Position numbers and translations under genes: made by a program
Notes under the pieces: generated by a model
What the model saw: only the letters and a program-made list of their open reading frames with translations
What the model was told of the DNA's origin: nothing
Database searches by the model: none
Part shown: positions 8,642 to 18,604 of the stretch, piece by piece
Numbering within the stretch: position 1 is the first letter of the stretch
How the letters are laid out: every line of letters starts with the position of its first letter
Source of the DNA: Neobacillus citreus
GTDB lineage: Bacteria > Bacillota > Bacilli > Bacillales > Cytobacillaceae
Length of the DNA: 64,000 bases
Assembly (NCBI RefSeq): GCF_018343545.2
Contig: NZ_JAGYPE020000013.1
Span: forward strand, 1-64,000
Direction of reading: 5' to 3'

Positions 8642-9121
8642 ATGTTTAACGTCGAAATGTACAAAGGGACTCGTGAAGAAAATTATGAATTAGTAAAGAA
8701 GCAATTGCATGCCCTCATCCACGATGAAAAAAATCAAATTGCCAATTTGAGCAATGCTTCCTCCTTGTTGAACCAATTTTTAGACCGGATTAATTGGGTC
8801 GGCTTTTATTTGATGGAGGACGGGGAGCTAGTGCTTGGACCATTTCAAGGCCTGCCTGCCTGCGTCCGTATTCCGGTTGGAAAAGGTGTATGCGGGACAG
8901 CAGTCCAGAAAGCAGAAACGCTTCGGGTCGCAGACGTGCATCAATTCCCGGGCCATATCGCCTGTGATGCTGCATCTCAGTCAGAGATTGTCATTCCACT
9001 TGTAAAAGGTGATCAGGTTATAGGTGTCCTAGATATTGATTCGCCGGAAAAAAACCGTTTTGATGAGTTGGACCAAGAAAAGCTTGAGGAATTCGTCTCC
9101 ATCCTAATCGAACACGTATAA
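8642..9121 (+). CDS. ytsP: free methionine-(R)-sulfoxide reductase (GAF domain)
   Basis: A 159-residue single-GAF-domain protein of the fRMsr family, which reduces free methionine-R-sulfoxide. The three conserved cysteines are present in ACVRIPVGKGVCGTA and HIACDAAS (about residues 80-120), within the usual family context. The gene has a GGGGGAAAAAGG ribosome site and a shared terminator with the convergent pseudogene. B. subtilis ytsP occupies the same position upstream of rpsD. Confidence 0.9.
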   Translation: MFNVEMYKGTREENYELVKKQLHALIHDEKNQIANLSNASSLLNQFLDRINWVGFYLMEDGELVLGPFQGLPACVRIPVGKGVCGTAVQKAETLRVADVHQFPGHIACDAASQSEIVIPLVKGDQVIGVLDIDSPEKNRFDELDQEKLEEFVSILIEHV

Positions 9122-9123
9122 AG

Positions 9124-9147
9124 AAAACTCGCCATACGGCGAGTTTT
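9124..9147. terminator. bidirectional terminator between ytsP and the PLP-enzyme remnant
   Basis: Perfect 10-bp stem AAAACTCGCC / GGCGAGTTTT with a four-base loop; it serves both convergent genes. Confidence 0.85.
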
Positions 9148-9520
9148 ATATTTTATCAAGCGCTTGTTCCAAATCCTCTTTTAAGTCCTCCCAAGCTTCA
9201 AGACCGACGGAAAGCCGAAGTAATGTATTGTCAATCCCCATTTTTAGCCGTTCTTCTTCTGGTACGACCGCGTGAGTCATTGTCGCCGGATGCTGGATCA
9301 ATGTTTCCGTGTCTCCCAAACTTACCGCAATTTTAATTAGTTCCAATTGATTCATAAAATGCTGCGCTGTTTCCTTTGTCCCATGAAGTGAAAAGGAAAG
9401 CAGCCCGCCAGCTTGTTTCATCTGCTTTTTCATTATGGAATAATCAGGATGTTCCGGGTCACCAGGATAATATATATCCTTTACTTTTGGATGACCTTTC
9501 AAAAATTTGAATAGCTTTAT
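9146..9520 (-). pseudogene. 5'-truncated Cys/Met-metabolism PLP enzyme (methionine gamma-lyase / cystathionine lyase type)
   Basis: Only the C-terminal third of a roughly 400-residue enzyme remains. The readable part begins near FKFLKGHPKVKDIYYPG and includes GGLLSFSLHG, SLGDTETLIQHPATMTH and DNTLLRLSVGLE, all conserved in the C-terminal domain of cystathionine or methionine gamma-lyases. The PLP lysine and the whole N-terminal domain are missing. Upstream the frame soon loses similarity and reaches a stop at 9551. Function is certainly lost; a 5' deletion is the simplest explanation. Confidence 0.85.
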
Positions 9521-9587
9521 GTATAATAAGATTGGTCTGTTAAAATCACCTTATCTGAATGACTTCAGTGTTATAATAAAAATTAGC

Positions 9588-9617
9588 TTGACTTACCACG
9601 AATAAAAATTATATAAT
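9588..9617 (+). promoter_or_regulatory. sigma-A promoter of rpsD
   Basis: TTGACT (9588-9593) and TATAAT (9612-9617) with an 18-base spacer. Transcription would begin near 9624, giving a leader of about 190 bases. Confidence 0.7.
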
Positions 9618-9639
9618 ACTCTTTGTGTAAAATATTGCA

Positions 9640-9775
9640 GCCTATGAAACGATTTTAGCTGTTCCATTTTGTTCCTCGCGAGAGCTTCTTGCGAAGGTGC
9701 ATCGCGTAACCCTTAGCTGCTAGGGCGATGGTGCATGAAAACAAAATGGCTGTTATCGATGTTTCGTTACGGTTT
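9640..9775 (+). ncRNA. ribosomal protein S4 autoregulatory leader of rpsD
   Basis: The rpsD leader has long-range pairing of CCATTTTGTT (near 9664) with AACAAAATGG (near 9740), extended by GAAACGAT with ATCGATGTTTC, around internal CG-rich hairpins. In B. subtilis S4 represses its own mRNA through such a structured leader. The pairing is direct observation; control by S4 is by homology. Confidence 0.7.
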
Positions 9776-9814
9776 TTATTTTACCAAAATAAAAACTTAA
9801 AGGAGGAGTCATTC

Positions 9815-10417
9815 ATGGCTCGATATACCGGCCCAAGCTGGAAATTATCCCGTCGTCTTGGAATCTCTCTAAGCGGCACAGGTAAAGAATTAGAAAAGCG
9901 TCCTTACGCTCCTGGACAACATGGTCCAAACCAACGCAAAAAGCTTTCTGAATATGGATTGCAGTTACAAGAGAAGCAAAAGCTTCGTCATATGTACGGT
10001 GTTAATGAGCGTCAATTCCGCAACCTATTCGACAGAGCTGGCAAATTAGGCGGCGTTCATGGCGAAAACTTCATGGTTCTTCTTGAGTCTCGTCTTGATA
10101 ACGTAGTTTATCGTTTAGGTCTTGCACGCACTCGCCGTGCGGCTCGTCAATTAGTTAACCATGGCCACATCTTAGTTGATGGCGCACGCGTTGATATCCC
10201 ATCATACCGCTTAGCTGCTGGTCAAACAATCAGCGTTCGCGAAAAATCTCGCAACCTTGATGTAATCAAAGAAGCAATCGAAGCAACTAACTTCGTTCCT
10301 GATTTTTTAACTTTCGATGCTGACAAATTAGAAGGTACTTTCACTCGCTTACCAGAGCGTTCTGAATTACCTGCTGAAATTAACGAAACTCTTATCGTCG
10401 AGTTCTACTCTCGTTAA
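9815..10417 (+). CDS. rpsD: 30S ribosomal protein S4
   Basis: A 200-residue primary 16S rRNA-binding protein. It shows [19 protein letters not shown] at the N-terminus, RPYAPGQHG, and an S4 RNA-binding domain ([20 protein letters not shown] to VREKSRN, about residues 90-150). The start is the ATG at 9815 behind AAAGGAGGAG; the open frame extends upstream into the leader, which is not coding. Codon use is strongly biased, as expected for a ribosomal protein. Confidence 0.98.
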   Translation: MARYTGPSWKLSRRLGISLSGTGKELEKRPYAPGQHGPNQRKKLSEYGLQLQEKQKLRHMYGVNERQFRNLFDRAGKLGGVHGENFMVLLESRLDNVVYRLGLARTRRAARQLVNHGHILVDGARVDIPSYRLAAGQTISVREKSRNLDVIKEAIEATNFVPDFLTFDADKLEGTFTRLPERSELPAEINETLIVEFYSR

Positions 10418-10437
10418 TTTGTATTTAGCATTTGTAA

Positions 10438-10473
10438 AGCCCCAGAATTTCAATTCTGGGGCTTTTTTTATGT
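10438..10473 (+). terminator. terminator of rpsD
   Basis: Long stem AAAGCCCCAGAATT / AATTCTGGGGCTTT followed by seven T residues. Confidence 0.9.
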
Positions 10474-10504
10474 TTTTTGAAAATGCATTTGGAAATAAAA
10501 AACA

Positions 10505-10533
10505 GGAGTCCCAAAATCTAATTTTGAGACCCC
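10505..10533 (-). terminator. terminator of the class A PBP gene
   Basis: Stem GTCCCAAAAT / ATTTTGAGAC with one mismatch and an A-rich flank that gives T residues on the minus strand. Confidence 0.65.
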
Positions 10534-10542
10534 CATTAAATG

Positions 10543-13290
10543 TTATTGTTGAGTTAAAACTCCTACTTCCACTACATTTGAAGGTGCGGATTCATTTCCT
10601 GCAATATCAACTGCCGTTACATAGAAGCTTCCGTTTCCAACATTATAGGATAGTGAGGAACCGCTATTGATGCTTGCGATCTTCGCTCCAAAAAATCCAC
10701 CCTGATAGACACGATAGCCGACGATATCATTGTCTGCCGGTGCGCTCCATGTGAGGGTATTGCCGGATGCGGTCAAGGTGACACCGTCCGGTTTCTTGCC
10801 GTTATCGGCCATTTTAGCACTTGAGACAAGCACATTGTCCCATCTGCCCCTGTTTGGAATAAGCTGGCTGATATTTTTAAAGTCATTGCCTACTATTCTG
10901 TTGATAAAGTCTGGGTTTAAGATTGTTCCATACTGGGTAAACTCTTTTGGTGTGGAATCAAGAGCCAGATATTTACTATCTCCGATCGTTACATAATTTC
11001 CTTCGATTAAACTATCATCGACTTTCGTAGGAACATCTTTGGCATTGAAATAATCACTTTCAACCAAACCTGCCTTTGAACACGCCGCTGACGGAAGCAG
11101 GCCGGAAACGGCACAATACGACGTTTTAACAATCCCTTCAGGCATTTGAAAGCTTTCTTTTGGAGCAACTAAATCCGGTTTAATTTTATAAGCCGCATTC
11201 ATCAGTTCAGCCCAAAGATTATTGGTCCGCTGACTGTAAGACATTCCGCTGGTTTTTAAAGATTTCTGCGTATCATATCCAGTCCAAATTCCAAGTGTTA
11301 CATTCGGGTTGAAGGCAACAAACCACGAATCAAAATAATTGTTACCAGTACCGGTTTTTCCTGCCCAATCAGCACTGAAATTCAGTTTGCTCTTTACACC
11401 TGCTGCTGTACCCATATTTATTACATCCCGCATCATATCAATGGTCAAGAATGCAGTCTGAGGTTTAAAGACATCAACAGGTTTTACTTCATGCTGATAG
11501 ATAATTTTACCGTCCTTGTCGACAATTTTATCAATCAGGTAAGCATCGATAAATTTCCCGCCATTGGCAAAGGTACTAAAGGCATTTGTATTTTCTTCAA
11601 CAGTCACGCCGTTATCCAAGGACCCGATAGAGGTAGCCAGGTTCGTGTAGTCCCCTTTTGTTAGCGAGGTAAAGCCCATCTTTTCCAGATACTGTGCTGG
11701 ACGCTGGTCCACGATTTCAGAGTATAGCTTTACTGCCGGCACGTTATAGGATTTGGCCAAAGCATACCGTGCTGATACTAGCCCGCTATATCTTTTGTCA
11801 TAGTTATGAGGCCATGGTGTACTTTTGCTTTTATCTAGTCTCAGTTCGACATCCGGAAGCGGGGTTCCCGGCGCCGCTTTTCCGAGTTCAATAGCCGGCC
11901 CGTAAACGAGCAGCGGCTTCATCGTCGAACCGTTCTGGCGGACTGCACTGGTAGCGTGATTGAGCTGCTGTTTATTATAATCTCTGCCGCCAACAAAGCT
12001 GATTATTTTGCCGGTACTATTTTCAATCAGTTCTGCACCGACCTCAACAGGTTCCATTACGGTTTTCTTTTCACCGGTTTCCGGGTCTTCTTTTTCCTCC
12101 GGTTTATCTGGTCCGTAATATTTGTAGTTATCTTTTACCACCTGCATGGCATCATATATATCTTTGTTAATAGTTGTATGAATTTGATAGCCATTTTGCC
12201 GCAGGTCATGGCTAGCCATCGTCTTATACTTGTAATAAAGGTTTTCATCTTGTTTTAAATCTTTTTCGGTATGGCCATCTTTCTTAGCCAACCCCGTTGT
12301 CAGAACATCAATGGCCCGTTTCTCAATTTCAAATGTCAACCAAGGATAGTTATCAAGCGGATTTGGTACTGACGGAGTAAAATCCTTTGTGATGTCATAG
12401 GCGGATGCTTCTGCGTATTGCTTTTCATTAATGTATCCGCCATCGTACATTCTTTTTAAAACTGTTTTCATTCTTGTTATGCCCGGCTCCAGATTATTCT
12501 TCACTGTGCCTTCTCGGGTAAATGGGGTATAACCAAACGGACTTTGCGGCAGTCCGGCAATAAAAGCAGCCTCCGGCAGTGTAAGCTCACTAGCATTTTT
12601 TCCAAAGATCCCTTTTGCTGCGGCCTGGACACCGGCAATGTTCTGCCCTGATGAATTTCTGCCAAGAGTCGCCACATTTAAGTACGCTTCAAGAATTTCC
12701 TTTTTATCGAAAAACTTCTCCAAACGAAGGGCCAGCAAAATTTCATTTGCTTTTCTTTGGAAGGAAACCTCATTGGTTAGAATTTGGTTTTTAATTAATT
12801 GCTGTGTTAGCGTGCTTCCGCCCGATTGGATAGGAGAATTGGTCACTTCCTGAAAAAGGGCTCGAAAAACGGCCTTTGGGACGACCCCTTTGTGCTCGTA
12901 AAAATATTCGTCCTCCGTAGCGATTACAGCATTGATTACGTTATCGGAGACCTGATTCAATTTGACCTCATCACGGACCAGATCCGACCGTAGTTTTCCA
13001 AGATAAACATTATCAGCAAAATATAAGTCCGATGTTTCCGTATAGTTGTAAATATCTTTTTTCATACCTTCGTATGAACGCACGGGTTCATCCTTGACGA
13101 GCGAGGCAAAATAACCGGCGCCAACACCTGTTGCAAAAGCCCCTCCAAGGATTACAACCGTTAATAAAAGCAGAAACAGGTTCCAGAAAACCTGATACGT
13201 AATCCTGGCACCTTTGACGGTTTTTTTATGAGTAATAAAATTAAGGAGGGAATCAGCTTTTTCCTTCCATATTTGCCACTTTTCTTTCAT
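10543..13290 (-). CDS. class A penicillin-binding protein (PBP1A family) with C-terminal Fn3 domain
   Basis: A 915-residue bifunctional peptidoglycan synthase. A cytoplasmic N-terminus is followed by a transmembrane helix (about residues 32-58), a GT51 glycosyltransferase domain with EDEYFYEHKG and GGSTLTQQLIKN, then a transpeptidase domain with QNGSTMKP, SYN and AGKTGTGNN. The last roughly 90 residues form a fibronectin type III domain. The start is the ATG at 13290 behind GAGGTGAT; an upstream in-frame ATG has no ribosome site. B. subtilis lacks a PBP at this spot as far as I recall, so no B. subtilis name is given. Confidence 0.93.
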   Translation of the reverse strand: MKEKWQIWKEKADSLLNFITHKKTVKGARITYQVFWNLFLLLLTVVILGGAFATGVGAGYFASLVKDEPVRSYEGMKKDIYNYTETSDLYFADNVYLGKLRSDLVRDEVKLNQVSDNVINAVIATEDEYFYEHKGVVPKAVFRALFQEVTNSPIQSGGSTLTQQLIKNQILTNEVSFQRKANEILLALRLEKFFDKKEILEAYLNVATLGRNSSGQNIAGVQAAAKGIFGKNASELTLPEAAFIAGLPQSPFGYTPFTREGTVKNNLEPGITRMKTVLKRMYDGGYINEKQYAEASAYDITKDFTPSVPNPLDNYPWLTFEIEKRAIDVLTTGLAKKDGHTEKDLKQDENLYYKYKTMASHDLRQNGYQIHTTINKDIYDAMQVVKDNYKYYGPDKPEEKEDPETGEKKTVMEPVEVGAELIENSTGKIISFVGGRDYNKQQLNHATSAVRQNGSTMKPLLVYGPAIELGKAAPGTPLPDVELRLDKSKSTPWPHNYDKRYSGLVSARYALAKSYNVPAVKLYSEIVDQRPAQYLEKMGFTSLTKGDYTNLATSIGSLDNGVTVEENTNAFSTFANGGKFIDAYLIDKIVDKDGKIIYQHEVKPVDVFKPQTAFLTIDMMRDVINMGTAAGVKSKLNFSADWAGKTGTGNNYFDSWFVAFNPNVTLGIWTGYDTQKSLKTSGMSYSQRTNNLWAELMNAAYKIKPDLVAPKESFQMPEGIVKTSYCAVSGLLPSAACSKAGLVESDYFNAKDVPTKVDDSLIEGNYVTIGDSKYLALDSTPKEFTQYGTILNPDFINRIVGNDFKNISQLIPNRGRWDNVLVSSAKMADNGKKPDGVTLTASGNTLTWSAPADNDIVGYRVYQGGFFGAKIASINSGSSLSYNVGNGSFYVTAVDIAGNESAPSNVVEVGVLTQQ

Positions 13291-13484
13291 AGCATCACCT
13301 CTAATAAAATCACATCCATTATAGCATATCGGTGGTATAAAATTTGACAAGCTTCTACATTTTTCTGAAATTTCCATTTTACCGTTTGACTTTATCTTTA
13401 ATATATGTTAAAAAATCAATAAGCATTTTTTTATAATTTAAGGCTTTGAAGGGAATCAATTGTAGTTCTTCTATCCCTGTAAAT

Positions 13485-13675
13485 AGAGAGGCAGCGGCCG
13501 GTGAAAGCTGCCACATATAGAAGAGTGAATTACATCCTGGAGCTTTCTCTGTGAAGAAACAGTAGCGGAGAACGGTTTAAACCGTTACTTTTTCAAGTTG
13601 GAGGAATTTCCTCAAGCTGGGTGGTACCGCGTATATTTTACGTCCCTGCATAATTGCAGGGGCGTTTTTATTTTT
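13485..13675 (+). ncRNA. T-box leader of tyrS (tyrosine)
   Basis: The invariant T-box TGGGTGGTACCGCG is at 13618-13631, followed by the terminator stem GTCCCTGC / GCAGGGGC with a T-run. A Stem I domain starts at AGAGAGGCAGCGG and carries a UAC tyrosine specifier at 13531-13533. Uncharged tRNA-Tyr would prevent termination and allow tyrS expression. Confidence 0.93.
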
Positions 13676-13690
13676 TATTGGAGGTTTTGA

Positions 13691-14953
<1,263 letters not shown>

Positions 14954-14963
14954 TTGGTATAAA

Positions 14964-14996
14964 GGGGCTTTGGGACTGCAACCCAAAGTCCTTTTT
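14964..14996 (+). terminator. terminator of tyrS
   Basis: Stem GGGCTTTGGG / CCCAAAGTCC followed by TTTTTATTT. Confidence 0.75.
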
Positions 14997-15059
14997 ATTT
15001 GTAACAGCTTTTTTCTTTTCAACGTCAATATATAAAAAGGAAATTTGGAGGTGAAAGTA

Positions 15060-15254
15060 GTGAGAATTTTAGTACACGCTGTTTTTATCCTTCTCATTGG
15101 CTTGGTTACGTTTTTTGGCCTTGGTCCTGTTCTTTTGGCAGATGGAAGCATGCGGGAAAGATTGGTCACGGGAGTAATTGTTTTGGTAATTTATCTAATC
15201 TTGGGATTCGGCTATCGAAAGGGAATTGGCTGGGCCGAACGCAAACGGAATTAG
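15060..15254 (+). CDS. small two-helix membrane protein of unknown function
   Basis: A 64-residue protein with two predicted transmembrane helices (about residues 2-26 and 36-56) separated by a charged DGSMRER loop and ending in basic residues. It starts with GTG at 15060, six bases after GGAGGTG; the in-frame TTG upstream is inside the ribosome site. I do not recognise the family. It stands alone between tyrS and the convergent acsA. Confidence 0.65.
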   Translation: MRILVHAVFILLIGLVTFFGLGPVLLADGSMRERLVTGVIVLVIYLILGFGYRKGIGWAERKRN

Positions 15255-15256
15255 CA

Positions 15257-15292
15257 TATATCAGCGAATTTTTACCATTTATCAGCGAATCC
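15257..15292. repeat. short tandem repeat, 21-bp period, two units
   Basis: TATCAGCGAAT occurs at 15259 and again at 15280, exactly 21 bases apart, just after the small membrane protein gene. Confidence 0.6.
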
Positions 15293-15320
15293 AAAAGAAG
15301 GATTTAATACCAACAAAAAA

Positions 15321-15357
15321 AGAGGCTGCTCCAGTCATCAATTGGATTCAGCCTCTA
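15321..15357 (-). terminator. terminator of acsA
   Basis: Stem AGAGGCTG / CAGCCTCT with a T-run on the minus strand. Confidence 0.75.
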
Positions 15358-15375
15358 TCTTTATATCTTTAAAAA

Positions 15376-17094
15376 TTAGTCTTCCATCGTCGATAAATCA
15401 CCAGTCGGCAAATTTAACTCCCATGCTTTCAAAACACGTCTCATGATCTTGCCGCTTCGTGTTTTTGGCAGCTTGTCACGGAAATCAATTTCACGAGGTG
15501 CGGCATGTGCTGCCAGACCTTTTTTGACGAACTGTCTAATTTCCTCTTTAAGCTCTTCAGTTGCCACATAACCATCCCTTAACGCGATGAAGGCTTTAAT
15601 AATTTCCCCGCGCACAGGATCCGGTTTTCCGATAACCCCTGCTTCAGCAACTGCTGGGTGTTCAACAAGCTTGCTTTCCACTTCAAATGGACCTACACGC
15701 TCTCCAGATGTCATGATGACGTCATCGACGCGGCCTTGGAACCAGAAGTAGCCATCCTCATCCATGTACGCAGAGTCTCCAGAGACATACCAGTCACCTG
15801 GCATGAAATACGACTCGTATTTCTCAGGATTGTTCCAGATCGTATGCATCATCGAAGGCCAGCCTTTTTTAATTGCAAGGTTCCCCATTCTGTATGGCGG
15901 AAGCTCGTTACCTTGATTATCAACAATCGCCGCCTCAACGCCAGGGATTGGCTTCCCCATCGAACCAGGCTTGATTTCCATGCAAGGATAGTTACTGATT
16001 AACTGGGCACCAGTTTCTGTCATCCACCAGTTATCATGAATTCTCTTATTGAATACCTTGGCACCCCATTTTACCACTTCTGGGTTTAATGGCTCACCAA
16101 CACTCAAGACATGGCGAAGACTGCTTAAATTAAATTTCTTAACCAGCTCGTCCCCCGCTCCCATCAGCATCCGGAATGCTGTTGGAGCACTGTACCAAAC
16201 CGTAACACCGAAGTCTTCAATCATTTGATACCAGGATTCTGGGCTGAAACGTCCGCCGACAATAACATTCGAAGTACCAGTCAGCCATGGGCCAAAGATA
16301 CCATATGAAGTTCCTGTCACCCAGCCTGGGTCTGCTGTACACCAGTAAACATCATCCTCTTTTAAATCAAGAACCCATTTAGCTGTTTGATAATGCTGAA
16401 TCATCGCATTATGCACATGCAGTACGCCCTTTGGCTTACCAGTGGATCCAGATGTGTAATGGAGGATTAATCCATCTGTCCGCTCAACCCATTCAATCTT
16501 CAGCTCTTTGCTGGCAGTCTCAAATTTTTCTAAAAAGTTAATGCAATTACCTTGTTCCTCCACATTTTTTCCAACGAGGAAAATATGCTTTAATGCCGGT
16601 AAATCCTGGACAGGTACACGGCTTAACAATTCTGGTGTAGTTACTAATACTTTTGCTTCACTGTCTTGCAGACGATCCCTGACAGCCCCTTCCATGAAGG
16701 CTTCAAACAATGGGCCAACGATCGCACCAAGCTTAATTGCTCCTAAAACAGTAAAATAAAGTTCTGGAGAACGCGGCATGAAAATAAAGACACGGTCGCC
16801 TTTTTCGACATCGCCGTAATTTTTCAGCACATTCCCGGCTTTATTGGAAAGCTCCTTCATTTCCTTAAAAGTATATTTTTCATTTCTCGAAGCATCACGA
16901 TAATATAATGCCACCTTATTTTTTCTATACGTACCCGCGTGGCGGTCAATCGCCTCGTAAGCCATATTAACAAGGCCTGTCTCACTCCAAGAGAATTCCT
17001 TTTCTGTATCTTTCCAGTCAAAATTCTTATATGTTTCTTCATAGTTTCGCAAATTGAAATCCCCTTGGACTACTGGCAGCGCTTCCACTCTCAT
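15376..17094 (-). CDS. acsA: acetyl-CoA synthetase AcsA
   Basis: A 572-residue AMP-forming enzyme making acetyl-CoA from acetate. The nucleotide loop is HYTSGSTGKPKGVLHVHN (about residue 220), the NWWMTETGAQL motif follows, and the catalytic C-terminal lysine in LPKTRSGKIMRR is residue 549. This is the position acetylated by AcuA in B. subtilis AcsA. The gene is divergent from acuABC, whose products control that acetylation. The ribosome site is GAGGGGGAGATAGG. Confidence 0.96.
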   Translation of the reverse strand: MRVEALPVVQGDFNLRNYEETYKNFDWKDTEKEFSWSETGLVNMAYEAIDRHAGTYRKNKVALYYRDASRNEKYTFKEMKELSNKAGNVLKNYGDVEKGDRVFIFMPRSPELYFTVLGAIKLGAIVGPLFEAFMEGAVRDRLQDSEAKVLVTTPELLSRVPVQDLPALKHIFLVGKNVEEQGNCINFLEKFETASKELKIEWVERTDGLILHYTSGSTGKPKGVLHVHNAMIQHYQTAKWVLDLKEDDVYWCTADPGWVTGTSYGIFGPWLTGTSNVIVGGRFSPESWYQMIEDFGVTVWYSAPTAFRMLMGAGDELVKKFNLSSLRHVLSVGEPLNPEVVKWGAKVFNKRIHDNWWMTETGAQLISNYPCMEIKPGSMGKPIPGVEAAIVDNQGNELPPYRMGNLAIKKGWPSMMHTIWNNPEKYESYFMPGDWYVSGDSAYMDEDGYFWFQGRVDDVIMTSGERVGPFEVESKLVEHPAVAEAGVIGKPDPVRGEIIKAFIALRDGYVATEELKEEIRQFVKKGLAAHAAPREIDFRDKLPKTRSGKIMRRVLKAWELNLPTGDLSTMED

Positions 17095-17125
17095 TCCTAT
17101 CTCCCCCTCTGAAGTATTTGAGATA

Positions 17126-17154
17126 ATTATAGTACAAATAATAACTATTCACAA
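17126..17154 (-). promoter_or_regulatory. sigma-A promoter of acsA
   Basis: On the minus strand TTGTGA and TATAAT are separated by 17 bases, about 30 bases upstream of the start codon. Confidence 0.65.
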
Positions 17155-17245
17155 TTTTAAAAAAACATTTTTTAAAAAAATATAAACCTAGTGTTTAATT
17201 TTTCGAAAATTTAGTGAAAAATCTTTAAAGATATAAATTTCATGT

Positions 17246-17251
17246 ATAATA
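17246..17251 (+). promoter_or_regulatory. -10 box of the acuABC promoter
   Basis: TATAAT lies 38 bases before acuA. No good -35 hexamer is found at the right distance, which would fit a promoter needing an activator, but that is inference. Confidence 0.45.
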
Positions 17252-17288
17252 GAATTGAAGTACCTAGATTTTTTCCAGGGGTGACCAA

Positions 17289-17921
17289 ATGGAGCACAAA
17301 AAAACCTATAATGCTAAGGAATTAAAAACTCCTCAAGGCAAATTAATTATTGAAGGCCCTGTCACTGCAGAAAAATTAGCAGGCTATGATTTTCATGAAG
17401 ACCTTGTTGCGTTTCGCCCCCCTGCCCAGCAGCACGAGGCATTAATCGGGATCGCCGATTTACCGGAAGGAAGAATTATTATTGCGCGGCATCAAAATAC
17501 AATCGTCGGTTATGTTACCTATTTATACCCGGACCCTCTCGAACGCTGGTCGGAAGGAAAGATGGATAATTTAATAGAATTGGGCGCTATCGAGGTGATC
17601 CCTCAATTTAGAGGCTGTGCTGTCGGTAAAAACCTCCTGATTGTTTCGATGATGGATGATGCCATGGAAGACTATATTATTATCACCACCGAGTATTATT
17701 GGCATTGGGATTTAAAAGGAACCAAACTCAATGTTTGGGAATATCGAAAAATCATGGAGAAAATGATGAATGCCGGCGGTTTGGAATGGTATGCGACTGA
17801 TGACCCGGAAATCTGCTCCCACCCAGCCAACTGTTTGATGGCCAAAATGGGCAAACGAATCGATAATGAATCCATTCAGCGTTTCGATCGTCTTCGTTTT
17901 ATGAATCGATTTATGTACTAA
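17289..17921 (+). CDS. acuA: protein N-acetyltransferase AcuA
   Basis: A 210-residue GNAT-fold acetyltransferase. In B. subtilis AcuA acetylates the catalytic lysine of AcsA and inactivates it. The acetyl-CoA-binding region is around LIELGAIEVIPQFRGCAVGKNLL (shown here as LGAIEVIPQFRG, about residue 98). It is the first gene of acuABC, divergent from acsA. Confidence 0.95.
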   Translation: MEHKKTYNAKELKTPQGKLIIEGPVTAEKLAGYDFHEDLVAFRPPAQQHEALIGIADLPEGRIIIARHQNTIVGYVTYLYPDPLERWSEGKMDNLIELGAIEVIPQFRGCAVGKNLLIVSMMDDAMEDYIIITTEYYWHWDLKGTKLNVWEYRKIMEKMMNAGGLEWYATDDPEICSHPANCLMAKMGKRIDNESIQRFDRLRFMNRFMY

Positions 17922-17956
17922 ACATGATTGAACTATAGAGAATTGGGGGAAATCCT

Positions 17957-18604
17957 ATGATCGTGGAAGAAATTATGCAATCGGATGTAGCTGCCCTCTC
18001 TCCCACTGATACCATTGCAGACGCCATGGCATTAATGGAATTAAGGAAAATTCGCCACATCCCAATCATTGATAAAGACGGGCACCTGGTTGGTCTTGTT
18101 ACCGTTGCTAAAATAAGAGAGGCTACACCGTCCATTTTTCATGCAAATGAACACCCGGAAATTTTGAAAAAACCCCTAGATACGATAATGGAGAAAAACG
18201 TCATCACAAGCCATCCCCTGGATTTTGTTGAAGAGATCGCCGCTCTTTTCTATGAACATAAAATAAGCTGCCTTCCGGTCATCAATAATCGAAAATTAGT
18301 GGGAATTGTGACAGAAACCGATTTATTAAGAACAATGATTGAATTAACAGGTGTTCATCAGCCTGGCTCGCAAATAGAAATAAAAGTGCCGAATATCTCC
18401 GGAATTCTCAGTGAAATCGCAGAAATTATCCGAAAACGGAAGGCAAACATCTTAAGTGTACTGGTTTACCCAGATAAACAGGATGAGCAATATAAAATAC
18501 TTGTAATCAGAGTTCAATTAATGAACCCTACCGGATTGATTCAAGACCTTAAAGAAGCTGGCCACCAGGTGTTATGGCCAAATTTGCCGGGGATGTCTAT
18601 ATGA
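17957..18604 (+). CDS. acuB: acetoin utilisation protein AcuB (CBS-CBS-ACT)
   Basis: A 215-residue cytoplasmic protein with two CBS domains ([18 protein letters not shown] from residue 7, and [18 protein letters not shown] near residue 80) and a C-terminal ACT domain. Such domains sense adenylates or small ligands; the exact role of AcuB is unclear. Its stop overlaps the acuC start by four bases. Confidence 0.93.
   Translation: MIVEEIMQSDVAALSPTDTIADAMALMELRKIRHIPIIDKDGHLVGLVTVAKIREATPSIFHANEHPEILKKPLDTIMEKNVITSHPLDFVEEIAALFYEHKISCLPVINNRKLVGIVTETDLLRTMIELTGVHQPGSQIEIKVPNISGILSEIAEIIRKRKANILSVLVYPDKQDEQYKILVIRVQLMNPTGLIQDLKEAGHQVLWPNLPGMSI

Noticed and set aside
9728-9814. N-terminal extension of rpsD
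   Set aside because: The open frame runs back into the structured leader; the family start [10 protein letters not shown] with AAAGGAGGAG is clear.
17216-17231. cre site for CcpA upstream of acuA (TGAAAAATCTTTAA)
   Set aside because: The central CG is missing and a third position also deviates, so it is not convincing.
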